This document shows, in pieces, positions 50,661 through 62,040 of a stretch of DNA of 64,000 nucleotides. Made by a program: the position numbers and the translations under genes. Source of the DNA: Berberis thunbergii (lineage: Eukaryota; Streptophyta; Magnoliopsida; Ranunculales; Berberidaceae); contig QNQO01008305.1 of the NCBI GenBank assembly GCA_003290165.1, positions 186,001 to 250,000 on the forward strand, read 5' to 3'. The notes under the pieces are model-generated. The model had not been told where the DNA came from. It did no database searches and worked only from the letters and a program-made list of their open reading frames with translations. Numbering within the stretch: the first letter of the stretch is position 1; every line of letters begins with the position of its first letter.

Positions 50661-51326
50661 CATCTCCCATTTTAACCTAAAGATAATTTTAGGGGTCCTA
50701 TTTCTTCATCACTCTAACCACATTCTCCATTTTAACATTTTTATTATTATTTAAATATTTTTATCTAGTTTTACAAATTTTCTATTCAAAATTTGATGAT
50801 TGGAGGAGAGAGAAGAAAGAAAAATGATTTTTTTAATAATATTTATTAAGATTTGGGGATGAAATTAATGCCCGTAAATATACAAGGGAAGAGAGAGAAA
50901 AAGTTAAAATGAGAGTTTGGATAGAGAATCACTTGGAGCAAGATTTTTCTCAAACGAGACTCTAAGATAACTTTTTAGCTAATTTATTGGATTCCTTGGA
51001 GATGCTATAAGGGCCTATTAATGGCTTATATATGATTAGTGACTTTAAATAAATTATGTTTGAGAGATTAGATATAATTAATTAGTTTTTATATTTAAGA
51101 GAGATGATGATTTTGAGTATAAATAGTCTGATTGTAGAAGCAAAATGAGAATGTTTGAATTAAGGACATGACACTGCTCATCCATGCGTTTTGGTAGTTA
51201 ATAGTTTAGATTTCTGGTTTTACTTCTCCGCCAAAGTTTACTTGTCACCCAATTCACAAGCCACAAGGCCATTGTTCATATTTTTAATCCGACTCGGACT
51301 TGACTCAACCACTAAACGACCACACC

Positions 51327-51412
51327 AGAAGTTTCCAGAACCACAACAGTCATCTTTCTTTCTCTCGAAGTAACAGAAAGAAGAACCTTCTAGTCTCTCC
51401 TCCCTTATATAA
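51327..51412 (+). promoter_or_regulatory. Heat-shock elements and TATA box of the MBF1c-like gene
   Basis: A perfect three-block heat-shock element, GAAgtTTCcaGAA, lies at 51328-51340. A second cluster reads GAAagaaGAAccTTCtaG at 51376-51393. A TATA box (TATATAA) lies at 51406-51412. Together these are the arrangement bound by heat-shock transcription factors. The start codon is at 51518, so a transcription start about 30 bp past the TATA box leaves a leader of about 80 nt. Heat induction is inferred and agrees with what is known of MBF1c. Confidence 0.82.
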
Positions 51413-51517
51413 CCCCCCCAACTTTATCACAAAGTTTATCTTTTAGTCTACCCAAACAATTTTCTCATTTCCATTGAAGTCCCCATTTTTAGTTTTCCTT
51501 CAACGAGAACAACAACA

Positions 51518-51964
51518 ATGCCGACGAGATTCGGAGGAGGAGCGATCAAGCAAGACTGGGAGCCGGTCGTGCTACACAAATCCAAACCCAAAGCACATGA
51601 TCTCCGTAATCCAAAGGCGGTGAACCAGGCTTTGCGAGTCGGCGGAGCAGTGGAGACGATCAAGAAGTTCGACGGGGGTTCGAACAAGAAGACGACGTCA
51701 AGACCGGTGGTGAACGCGAGGAAGCTGGACGAGGCAGCGGAGCCTGCGGCACTGGACTGGGTCTCGGTGGAGGTGAGGCAGGCGATCCAGAAGGCGAGGC
51801 TGGAGAAGAAGCTGAGTCAGGCCGAGTTGGCGAAACAGATCAATGAACGGACGCAGGTCGTGCAGGAGTATGAGAGTGGTAAGGCTGTTCCGAATCAGGG
51901 GGTTTTGGGTAAGATGGAGCGGGTCTTGGGGGTCAAGTTGAGGGGTAAGATTGGGAATAAGTAA
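51518..51964 (+). CDS. MBF1C: Multiprotein bridging factor 1c-like transcriptional coactivator
   Basis: An intronless 148-residue protein. The N-terminal MBF1 domain has the hallmark QDWEPVVLHKSKPKAHDLRN (residues about 12-31) and NPKAVNQALRVGGAVET. The C-terminal half is a Cro/C1-type helix-turn-helix: IQKARLEKKLSQAELAKQIN, ERTQVVQEYESGKAVPNQ and KMERVLGVKLRGKIG. MBF1 proteins bridge transcription activators and the TATA-binding protein. Plant MBF1c is the heat- and stress-induced member and is typically single-exon, while MBF1a/b carry introns. Length, lack of introns and the heat-shock elements upstream all favour the c type. Local GC is higher than the flanks, as expected for a coding exon. 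No damage is seen. Confidence 0.96.
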   Translation: MPTRFGGGAIKQDWEPVVLHKSKPKAHDLRNPKAVNQALRVGGAVETIKKFDGGSNKKTTSRPVVNARKLDEAAEPAALDWVSVEVRQAIQKARLEKKLSQAELAKQINERTQVVQEYESGKAVPNQGVLGKMERVLGVKLRGKIGNK

Positions 51965-52122
51965 TGTGGGTGTGATGTTAGAGAAGGTATTGAATGAATG
52001 TGCTGTGGGTTTGGGTTTTAGAGGGTTCTTGTTGATGATGATGAGATTAGGGGTTTAGTCTGTGGAGATTGTACAAAGAAATCTATTTTATGAAGGAAAT
52101 TGAAGTGTTATATTTTTCTAAC
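51965..52122 (+). other. MBF1c 3' UTR and MULE-B target site
   Basis: Sequence from the stop codon to the left edge of MULE-B. The last 62 bp (52061-52122, from tgtggagattgtacaaagaa) are duplicated at 62041. The 9-mer before MULE-B, ttttctaac (52114-52122), matches ttttttaat after it (58720-58728) at 7 of 9 positions, giving the target duplication. MULE-B therefore cut into the 3' transcribed or just-downstream region of the gene. Confidence 0.72.
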
Positions 52123-52789
52123 GGGAGCGAGTACTCACACCATCATTTGTTTATTATTATTATTATTATTTTTTTCTTACTTGCTCAAACTACCACCAAA
52201 ATCGAAAAAACGCATCACCCTCGTATATCGTCCAAAATTTGGGGATCAAATTTCAAAATCTCAAAATTGTAAAGAAAAATAGCAAAATTTTTTGTCTCCT
52301 CGCTTTCTTATTTCTTATCGATTGCATTTCATTATATTTTACTTGAAAGAATTTATTTAATTTTATTAGATAAAAATGAAAAGATTTATTAAAGTTATAT
52401 TTTACTTGAAAGAATTTATTTAATTTTATTAGATGAAAATGAAAAGATTTATTAAAGTTGATGATGTTAGAAATGAAGAGTCTAGGATTTATTAAAGTTG
52501 ATGATGTTAGAAATAAAGATTCTAAGAGTGAAGAAGATGAGCAAGTTAAAAAACAAGAACATTCCATTTTAATGGAAATAATTTGCATAATTTTTGTTTT
52601 CATTTAATTTGCATGTAAAATTTGTTTTTATTATTGTATGATGTATTGGTGTATAGACATTTCTAATGGATGTTATGGAAATGCCTGAATCCATAGACGA
52701 ACCATTTATAGGTCATCGCCATTTGTTGTTAAGTAAATTAAAATTTTAATTAATATATCAAACTAATTATAAATTGAATTATTATGCAA

Positions 52790-55456
52790 AAAGTTGATGA
52801 TAATGTTGATAGAAGTGGTGACAATAACAATGAAGAAAGATCATTGGTATTGGTAGTTGATGATAGTCAGTTATTTGTTACAAACGAGGTATGTAAGTTT
52901 TTACTTATTTTTGTTTTCAGCATTTTTCATGGTTATAAATATGTTGGTATTAACAAGTTTTTTTTTAGGTACTCACATCAAGGTCTGCGTTGATAGCTTG
53001 GGTCTAAGTCATTGGTACGGGTAAATCAGAATTGGCTAATCAAAGACGGAAGGGAATGATCCATTTTGGTTGTGAAAGAGGAGGTAAGCCCGATAAAAGA
53101 TTAAACAATTTTGTTCGATCAAGCAGTACAAAAGAGTGTGGGTGCAATTTTCAGTTGAGAAAGATCCCATTGAAAAATGACTATTGAAGGTTGCAAGTGA
53201 TATGTGGAATCCACAATCATCCTCGATTAGAGTCACTTGTTGGTCATTCGTTTGTTGGAAAATTGAATGTAGAGGAGATGATTTATGTGCAGAATATGAC
53301 AAAGTCCGGTGTGAGCCATTGCAATATCTTGTCTCGACTAAAAGAGAGGTATTCGAATAATATCTCGAATTTGAAGCATATTTACAATGTATTGTGTCGG
53401 CTAAAGGTACTTGAACAAAGAGGCATGACGACTTTGCAATATACTCTAGAGTTGTTGAGGGAGCACAAGTACATAGAGTAACATTCTGTTGATCAGGGGA
53501 ATAGAGTCACCAACCTTTTTGGGCGCATCCTAAATCTATTCAGTTGGCAAAATATTTTTCACAAGTAATGCTTATGTATTGCACGTATTAAACGAATTGC
53601 TATAGGATGCCGTTGTTTGAGATTGTTGGTGTGACATCCACTAGAAAGATCTTTAATGTTGCATTTTGTTTTATGTGTTCTGAGAAAGAAGAGTCATACG
53701 CTTGGGCATTGGAAAAACTTACAGAAATTTTCAAGCCAGACAATTTGCCAAGCGTGTTTGTGACTGATAGAGAACTGAGTTTGATCAAGGCTATTGAACG
53801 AGTTTTTTTTCAAAGGCGAGGAGATTATTGTGCACATGGCACATCAACACAAATGTTGAAAAAAACTGTAAGAAACACTTTGAGGACAATGACCGATGGG
53901 CTGAGTTTATAGATTCCTTTTTAGATTTGTATAGATAGAGTACCGAAGATAAATGGAACTAGGTCACAATTGAGTTTGATAGAAGATGGGAAAAATATCC
54001 AAAATGTTTGAAATATCTCAAGACAGTTTGATATCCCCATAAGGAGTACTTTATCAGTGCATGGACCGATAAATTTATGCATTTTAAACAATGGACAACA
54101 GATCAAGTTGAAGGTGCACACTTGAAGTTGAAACACTCGTTAGAAAACTCACAAGGTACATTCCTTAATGCTTGAACAAAGATGCACGATATGATCGAAA
54201 TTCAACTGGTTGAGATATAGTCGTCATTTCAGCACAGTCCGACGAAGGTGAAGATTGACCATAACTTCACTTTATTTGGCTTACTTCATGGGTCGGTGGC
54301 GTACATGGCTATTGATTTCATCAATTCGTAAATTCGGAGATGTGAAAGTGTGGGGGTTGACCCTGTCAAGTGTGGTTGTATGCTTCGAATGACTCATGGA
54401 TTACCTTGTGCTCATGAACTTACAAGTTATCTAACTCCCACAGGACAAATTCCAGTACGCACTATAAACGAATATTGGCTTTAACTTGGCACAACACCTA
54501 TTCATGAATGTAGCGATGTGATTATAGACCTTGTGGTCGACGCCCTTATGAATAGGTTCAATGAGTCAACTTATGATCAGAAGTTGGCAATGAAGATGAA
54601 ACTTATAGAGTTGAGTTCTCCGGGTGACAGTGTGATTGAATCATTAACAATTTTGGCTGAAAATGAGAGACCTAAAAGGAAGAAGTTGGCTAAGTACAAG
54701 AGGTCCACAAAAAGGGATCCATCGGAACACGAATACGCCATGACACAAGAAAAAATGAAAGGAAAAAAAGAAAAGAAATTGTCAATAAAAAAGGAGAAGC
54801 CAAAAATTCATAAAAATAGATTGATGCGGTAGATTCCATCTTGGATTCAAGATTATGATGACGACATTGACAACGTTCCAGGCGATGAAAACTGTGGCTT
54901 TCGATGCATAGCCAAATTCCTTCATTATGACAACGAAAACGGTTGGAAATAGGTACAGAAAGAGCTACTGATGGAGCTTGAGAGTAATGAAGAGTTGTGG
55001 CTTGCAATGTGGCATCAGGAATGGGTAAAGGTTGTGAATGACACTTTGGTAATTCCAGAAGGTCAGGTGTGGATAGACAAGAAAAGTTGGTTTATGGACC
55101 TCGATATGTTAGAGTTGGCAACGAACCGTTACCAATGCGTTTTTGTTTGTTATGGGAACCAAAACACGATATGTTTTCCCTATGTTTATCTGGTACCATA
55201 TTTTGACTCAGGATGCGTTTGTTTCATTGTACACTTGGCTCAGAGCAATCACTATATCATCCTTCATATGCAACCGAACTCACAATTGCCTCATATAGTA
55301 CCAACCTGGCCGTGTCGCATGTTTCCCTTATTATTCTCGTTGAAGAGTAGTTTCGAGGTCCAGCTCGGTATTGGTGCGATAATGGTGGACAAGTTTAATG
55401 ACAAGAATAAGAAGAATGTGAATAACTCGAACGAGGTGGTGACCATATTGGACTGA
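52790..55456 (+). pseudogene. MULE-B transposase with FAR1 finger, SWIM finger and OTU-like domain (broken)
   Basis: Blocks in order: an acidic first exon (52784-52890, NVDRSG...DSQLFVTNE); a FAR1 cluster at 53050-53220 (GCERGGKPDKR, KECGCNF, IHNHP); a MULE core at 53600-53900 (MPLFEIVGVTSTRKIFNVAF, ESYAWALEKL, SVFVTDRELSLIKAI); a SWIM finger at 54370-54430 (CGCMLRMTHGLPCAHEL); and an OTU part. The first catalytic Asp position of the MDCTYKTN-like motif reads Tyr (TAT, 53577-53579) and a stop follows three codons later. The OTU Cys box GDENCGFRCIAKFL lies at 54880-54920. After one stop, a continuous 161-residue frame (54971-55456) carries the His region SNHYIILHMQPN. OTU domains cleave ubiquitin linkages; the Cys and His are present here although the transposase is dead. 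Confidence 0.86.
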
Positions 55457-55959
55457 TGCACATATTGTATTTTGCTAACCATTATTGTGATGAAAAAATG
55501 TAAATAACAAATGTAATTGTAAATGGCAAAGAATGTCGCATTGTCGCATTGAACCTAAACTTTGTCGCTTTGTTTTCTGACATGATTTTGCCATTTTCTA
55601 ACATGATGTCGCATCAAACCTATTTGTTTAAACCTGTTAGTTTGCATAATTTGTTTTTGGACATAATGAAATAATTTTTTTGATAATTATTTCATTACAT
55701 TCTTATAATTATTTTCTCTATTGAGAATTATTTTTGCAAATTATGTCATTGTCGCATTGTTTGTTACTATATTACAACAATAGCTTCACATTCAATATCT
55801 TAACAAATGGACAATCAATATCGAACATAAGTAAAAACTCAAAGCTCGTTATAAAAAAAAACCCGAAGTTTACAAAAAATTATCTGAAGTTTACAAAACT
55901 TAAAGCTTATAAACAAATATAAGTAAAATAATTTTTTTTCTTCAGAAGTTTACAAAATG

Positions 55960-57970
55960 AAGACACTATCGTTGTCGCCTCCGAACATAAAATCTTTGTT
56001 CATGCCTCGATTTGGTTCGACGCTCACTTCCTCCACCACCAATTCCACCACTGTCAATACTGGGGCGTACGTTAGGCTCTTCTTACTTTTGTTCCAAGGT
56101 AGCGGGAATAGACATTTCTTCTAGCAAATCCCGTATTCTACTTTGCCGGGCAAGCAAAATAACCTTGTTGACGTTCCCCCTTCTTCAATAGAGGCATTGA
56201 TTAAGTTACGAGCATGAGCAATGACAATCTTCTGCAGGGAAACATTAGATGTTAGTTTGCACGGCATGATAATGCCACCTTCTAGCAAACGAAGCCAACA
56301 CCTCATACTAGACGTAATATTGCTTACCAGATCGAGCTTTATTCTTTTTTTTGGCTTGGATTGAAAGAATTGGGATGGCTTGTACCTTTCCCATTTGTCT
56401 CATAACTCTATCGGGGTGAGAGGGTTCTTCTATGTCGAGGCATAACAAACATTCTGTGAACCATGTGATGCCACGAAGATGAGTGTTTCCCTTGGACTCC
56501 ATATAAGGGTCTCAAAATACCTGCGAATTATAATAATTAAAACTTATTAATATATGACACAAACATAATTTTTTATTGAACTTAAAGATGTAGTTTTACC
56601 TCTTCGGGAGACGTGTCATCAAGATGCTCCCTAAGAGTGATGATTTGGTCGTCCAAACCCCCTACAATTTGTGGGGGTTCCCACTTAGCCATGGTTGGGA
56701 GTTTAGCATCCCACGTCAGTTTTGCATTACCCCAGAGTCTGAAGTGATCATATATCCATGCATATAAACGAAAACAACATAAGTATATATTATGAAATTC
56801 TTATATATTATGATGGTAATTAACAAAATAAAAAATTCGAAACATACCTCCAAAAGAGGCAAATATTCAACAATTTGCCTTGTTCCCTCTCTGCTAGTGC
56901 CGCCTAACTGACAAAACAAGAGTGCCAAAGCTACTACACCCCATGCATACTTTTTAACATCATCCACCTCTATCAGCATCTTCAAATATTCAATATAAAC
57001 CTTTGTTCTACTTTTATCAGCAAATATAGTCATACCTAGAAGAAACAACAAGTAATCCCTACACACTTGTTGTTTCATTTCAAGAGAATCAACTTCCATA
57101 GTCTATCTATAACAATGGTCCTGAATAAACTTCATTTCCACAAATCTCTCATGCTTCCTGACATGAACCTTTGCCTTTTTACTTTCAATCCCCAAACCAT
57201 CCACCAATAATGTCACACATTCATCTACTGTCATCTTCATCGTTGTTCTAACCGACTTACCAAGAATCGACAAATGAGTTATACAGTAGACGTCGTCTAG
57301 GGTGATGCTCATCTCTCCAAAAGGTAGGTGAAAAGTGTTGGTCTTAGGTTTCCAATGCTCCACGAAAGCACAAATGATCACATTGTAAGGACGTACCTTA
57401 CAATATTTAATCAAGGGATACAAACCACTATTGTAGATCATTCTCTTTACTTCTTTTGGCTCATGTTTCAAATCCCAATCTATAAAGTTCCTATATTGAT
57501 GCCGACACCGCAATGCGCATCGTTCCTAAATATAAGAAACATATACATTAAGTAGTTCAATGTCCAAATATATATAAATAACACGCCTATATAATTTAAC
57601 CAACTAAAAATACTAACTTACCGACTCACCATCCCAAATGGCACGAGAAATATGGCCATGGTAATCGTCTAGCATTTCTACCCTCCTTTGCAGCTGTTTT
57701 TTCGTCATCCCCTATCTCCTCCTCATCCACAGGCACATTATCACGCTCCTCCAACTCCTCACGTTCATGTCCAACACCCGCACCACTCGAACCTGCTTGT
57801 CTTTCTGATCAGGGTTGACTTTTCTATATGCTTCTTGATGATCTATTTGAATCCCCATTTTCTCATATCTCATCTTCCTCCTTACTTCTTTGTCTCTATT
57901 TTGTTCCATTTTTTTTGGTTCTTCTACCCGTTCTTTGCCCTTTTCTGCTCTTTGTTTTCGAGAAGACATT
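55960..57970 (-). pseudogene. MULE-B plant mobile domain (PMD) gene (broken)
   Basis: Minus-strand blocks: a charged coiled head at 57969-57712 (KGKERVEEPKKMEQNRDKEV); a core at 57513-57103 (HQYRNFIDWDLKHEPKEVKR, then AFVEHWKPKTNTFHLPFGEM, SITLDDVYCI); and, after a single in-frame stop at about 57101, a block at 57099-56850 (DYLLFLLGMTIFADKSRTKV, KYAWGVVALALLFCQLGGTS). A shortened C-terminal block follows at about 56430-56330 (MRQMGKVQAIP). This is the PMD family signature order. The core is better kept than in MULE-A, but the C-terminal exon has lost a segment relative to MULE-A. Gaps between blocks fit introns with recognisable ...acctcc|aaaag boundaries. Confidence 0.82.
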
Positions 57971-59184
57971 GTTATAGGTTGTCTATGACCTCTATCACCT
58001 CCATCATCCCCACCAATGTCTCAACCAATAGAAGACATGATAAACCTTCAAATAAAAGGAAACAAATACTTCAAGACAAGTTTTTTGTACAATAAATTCT
58101 ATTAATTTTTAAGCAATACTTTAGCCAATTTGGATGTTAAAAAACATTATATATCTCATTCCCCTATATTCTAATAAGAAAAAAACTAATTTGGAGCCCT
58201 AGTGACCACCAATCCGTTTCGCAATTACTAAACGATTAATGCACAAAAACATAAACAATTCTACTTTAAAGATGGAAACAAATACATAAATGCACAAAAG
58301 CAAACAATGGATGACTCATTTACAATCCAAACAAAAATCCTAAACCCAAAGATAAAATGGATGGCTCACTTACAGAAGAGCTGGAGTTGCAAAAGAGACG
58401 CGTTTTGCACTTTGAGAGGTGGCATTTTTGAGCTGTTGCGTTTTGGAGAGTTTGAGGGTTTCGATTTTGAGAGATTTTCGAGGGAGAGGGAAGAGATTTG
58501 CAAGAGAGTTGAGTGTGGGGAGAGATTTGGAAGAGATTTTAATGCGTGAGAGGGAGAAATTTCGAATGGGGGATGGAGGAACCGTTTGTTGATTTGAATG
58601 GTGAGGGGAGATTTTTTTGGGTTTTTGTTTATATAGGTGGTGTGAAAAAAAGAGTAGGCGGTGTGGGAGAGTAGAATGGTATGCGAAAGAGGAAATGGGG
58701 GTGTGGAGTAGTTGTTGCCTTTTTTAATTTCTTTTCCCTTTTGTGTTTGTTATCATCTCTTTTGTGTTAAGACAGGACGATCTATGATTTTGAAAGAAAT
58801 TCCATTTAACGAGATTGATTTCTTGTAAGTAATTGATTGAAAAAAAACTTCTTAATTGCTATTGTTTCTTGGAAAAGGCTTTCTCATAATGTAATTATGC
58901 ATATTTGATTTGATCATGGAAATACATTCTCTAGTCTATGAAATTTTCTCTTCTAGTCCCCACTCTTCAAAATTCAAATCATGGAAATGCATTATCAAAT
59001 CAATGAAATTTACTGTGGTAGTCGGTAAACATTGTTTAGTCTCTGAAATTTTCTCTAACCATGGAAATAATACATTCTCCATCCCTTGAAATTGTAGGCT
59101 ACTTTTGATGTTGAGAATTCGAAGCAATCGTGACTCGAATTTCAAGTTTTACTTCAATTCTTTCTCTATTTTTTTTGGCAATGA

Positions 59185-59672
59185 AAAAAATGGACTTCAT
59201 CTCTATCTCATCTCGCTGTTTTATCTTCGGGATGAGATAAATTTCATTCCGACCTCGGTCCATTTCAAACGGGTTCGGGACGATATGAGCATGGTTCAAA
59301 GGTCATAAAAAATTGTCAAAACTTTATATCAAAATATAAGATTAGGACTTTTTACTTCAAGGCAACTAAATATTCAAATTAAGAATGTAAATTCATTTTA
59401 TTATTGAATACCCAAATTAAAAATAACAGTTCATTTCATTATCGAAGATATAATAGTGTGGTATCCTATTTTAGTTATATGAGACAAAAACAAACTATCC
59501 TTTACAACATAGTATCATTATTGACCAAAATGTTTACTCCTATCAATTGTTTGTTAATACACATTTAAAATAAAGGGTATTCATAGTTATTATGTTTTTT
59601 TGGTTATTGGAATAATAATTCCAAACTTTATATCAAATTGAATTATCTTTCGGTTATAAAATTAAAATATTA

Positions 59673-59728
<56 letters not shown>

Positions 59729-59873
59729 GTAAATAAATAAGTTCGAGATGGGCGGGATTGAAAATCTCAATCCTAGGATCGAGATGAGTTTGATCAATCT
59801 CAAAAGGATCTAAAAATTGGGACGAGATGGAACTGGGATGGGATCGAGATTGCAAGAAGGATGCCCACCCTTA
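59185..59873 (+). mobile_element. hAT-5: TAGGGGTGGGC element in the MBF1c 3' flank
   Basis: The right end reads ...gatgcccaccctta at 59873. The sub-terminal text (gggcgggattgaaaatctc...gggatgggatcgagatt) is that of hAT-1 and hAT-3. The left part (about 59192-59290, acttcatctctatctcatctcg...tttcaaacgggttcgggacg) matches the outer arm of hAT-2, but its tip is eroded. No clean 8-bp duplication remains. A paralogous stretch at 63.05-63.1 kb lacks the element, which supports an insertion here. A long (taa)n run lies inside. Confidence 0.72.
59674..59725 (+). repeat. (TAA)n microsatellite
   Basis: About 17 uninterrupted TAA units inside hAT-5. The hAT-2 copy has a shorter (TTA)n run at the matching place in its opposite orientation (about 10890-10925), so the triplet run is a feature of the element family. 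Confidence 0.95.
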
Positions 59874-60486
59874 GTTGTGAGGAAGCGGTGTATTGAAATT
59901 TTAAGTGAAACAAATCAATGAGATGAAATTTAAGACCAATTTCCAAGTTCGTGTAACTTCCCTAAATTTGCATTAGTTTCTTCTTCTATTTTTGGAGACA
60001 TGTATTTGGCGTGAAATTGCTTAACTGACACATATCAGAGAAAAAGGACTAGAGAAAGATCAATGTAGGTACTAAAAGGTGCAAAAAAAAAAAAAAAAAA
60101 AAAAAAAAAACAGAAACAGGGTACGTATAAGGAAGATAGTAATTCTCTAGGAGCTAGAACATCTACACACGCCAAATAGAAGTAAATACACTGACAAAGC
60201 TTAACACCCTTTGTTATTGTAGAAGTTGGACTTATTTGCTTTTGGACATGGCAAAATAAGTAATGCAGCTACACCACCACTTCTGCTGAAGGACTCGACA
60301 ACCACTTTTTGGATCTATTGAAGGACACCATCAATAAAAGGGTCATTTCTTTATTTTTCCTTCTTCTTCTTCTTCTTCTCTTTTCACAGGAAGAACACCA
60401 CCCTGCTCCACATCCCACTGGTCGCACCGCCCTTTCCTACATTCATTCTCTCTTTCCCTTTCATCTCTTCTTCTTCATCTCCTTTC
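59874..60486. other. Intergenic DNA with a 28-base A run
   Basis: 59880-59950 continues the MBF1c 3' flank that is duplicated near 63.09 kb. A run of 28 A lies at 60083-60110; no retroposon body with target duplication was recognised around it. No gene. Confidence 0.5.
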
Positions 60487-60700
60487 TTCTCATGAACAAC
60501 CCCCTCCCCGACTTCATTATCTTCTCCCCTTTCTCTTTTCCTCTTCATATCCTCTCTTCTCATGAACAACCCCATCCCGACCTTCTTTTTCTCCTCCCCC
60601 CTCCTATTTTCCTTTTCATTACATATCTTCTCATGAGCAATCCCATCCCCGCCTTCTTTTCGTCCTCCTCTCTTTATCTTATTCTTCTTTCTTCTTTTAT
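60487..60700 (+). repeat. CT-rich minisatellite, three units of about 71 bp
   Basis: The phrase ttctcatgaacaacccc (third unit: ttctcatgagcaatccc) starts at 60487, 60558 and 60628, each followed by a C/T-rich stretch. The 132-residue plus-strand frame over it (60309-60707) is hydrophobic and repeat-driven; I do not call it a gene. Confidence 0.78.
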
Positions 60701-60707
60701 AGACTAA

Positions 60708-61319
60708 ACACCTCCAAGTTTTTTTGTTTTGTTTTGTTTTGGATGTTTATGTTATGAAAATGACTATTTCCATTAACGCCTTGTTCTCCTCCTCCAATAC
60801 AATGCTTCTTTGTTGCAAATGGAGATTGCTCATAATATTTGCATTGAACAACAAAAAAAAAAAGAATTCCTTATAAGAAATTGAAGTAAAAAAAGGTGCA
60901 TTTTGTGTTGAACCAAATCAGTACACCAAAATGATGGGTTTAAGGATGAAATTGACTATAAATCTTACAACTTGTGTTCAAAACAAATGCCATTGACTGG
61001 TCTATAGCATTTTTTTTTGAGAATTCCAATGGAGAAACAATCTAAGAGTGTCAAAGTGCTATGCGGAAACCACTTTAAATGGTAGATTTTCATTTCCTAT
61101 GAAATCAACGTAGTTCTCCCATCAAAATGATCCACCACTTTGGATGAATAATTTAGAACATCCAAAGGACTTACTATTTCTTAGCATCATAGTGACCCCA
61201 CCAATTAAGATTACATAAATGGAACTATAAGTTGGGCTTTCAATCTAGACCATTTAGGTGACCTATTAATTCCTTTACAATAGAAATTTTTTTGTGAAAT
61301 AGAGAAAAAAAGTTATTAA
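60708..61319. other. AT-rich intergenic DNA, no gene recognised
   Basis: Short A and T runs only. It ends where the tandem array begins. Confidence 0.45.
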
Positions 61320-62040
61320 CGTACCCAAGCGGTTAGATGTCAAACAAAGTCCATTTGATCACTTAGAACCTAGTACTTTCTAACTGCACCCAAATTGGCC
61401 TGCATTTGGGTCTGAAACATACAAACGAGTATTCCTTCATTGTTAAGCATAATGAAACTTTTTGCTGAGTCAAAATTGTTGCATTTGACCTTAGTAAGGT
61501 ACCCATGCGGTTAGAAGTCAAATGAAGTTCATTTGGTCACTCAAATCTGTGTATTCTCGAATTGTACCCAAATTGGCCTCCAATTGAACTTAAAACGTAC
61601 AAACAGGTTTTCTTTCTTTGTTAAGCACAACGAAACTTGTTGCCTTTGACCTTATTAACGTAACCAGGCGGTTAGAAATCAAACGACGTCCATTTGGTCT
61701 TTCAAATCCTTATATTCTCGAATTGCACCCTAATTGGTCTTCAATTGTGAGTTTTTCTTCTTTTTTGCATTTGACCTTATTAACGTACCCATGTGGTTAG
61801 AAGTCAAATGAAGTCCATATGGTCATTCAAACCCTTGTAATCTCCGATTGCACTTGAATTGGCTTCCAATTGAGCCTAGAATGTACAAACGAGTTTTCCT
61901 TCTTTGTTAAGCACAACGAAACTTGTTTGTTGAGTCAAAATTGTTGCATTTGACCTTATTAAAGTACCCTTGCGGTTATAAGTCAAACGAAGTCTATTTG
62001 GTCACTCAAATCTTTGTATTCTTGGATTGCACCCAAATTA
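61320..62040 (+). repeat. Five-unit imperfect tandem array, full period about 178 bp
   Basis: The core cggttagaagtcaaacgaag (with variants) starts at about 61330, 61508, 61669, 61794 and 61973: spacings of 178, 161, 125 and 179 bp. Each unit also carries catttggtcactcaaatc, attgcacccaaattgg, a cgtacaaacgagtt phrase and a gcatttgaccttattaacgt phrase. The shorter units have internal deletions. The array stops abruptly inside a unit at 62040, where the MBF1c 3'-flank duplicate begins. Confidence 0.85.

Larger units (their letters stand above)
52123..58719. mobile_element. MULE-B: second copy of the transposase-OTU/PMD Mutator-like element
   Basis: The left end reads GGGAGCGAGTACTCACACCA (52123). 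The right end in reverse complement reads GGCAACAACTACTCCACACC (58719). Both match the MULE-A ends. Gene content and order are the same: plus-strand transposase-OTU converging on minus-strand PMD. A 7-of-9 target duplication flanks it and a paralogous uninterrupted site exists at 62.09 kb. At 6.6 kb it is about 0.9 kb shorter than MULE-A, much of it in the convergent centre. Both copies are mutated in different places, so they have diverged independently. Confidence 0.9.

Noticed and set aside
60309..60707. A 132-residue hydrophobic frame, potential membrane protein
   Set aside because: Sequence is a C/T-rich minisatellite; hydrophobicity follows from pyrimidine-rich codons.
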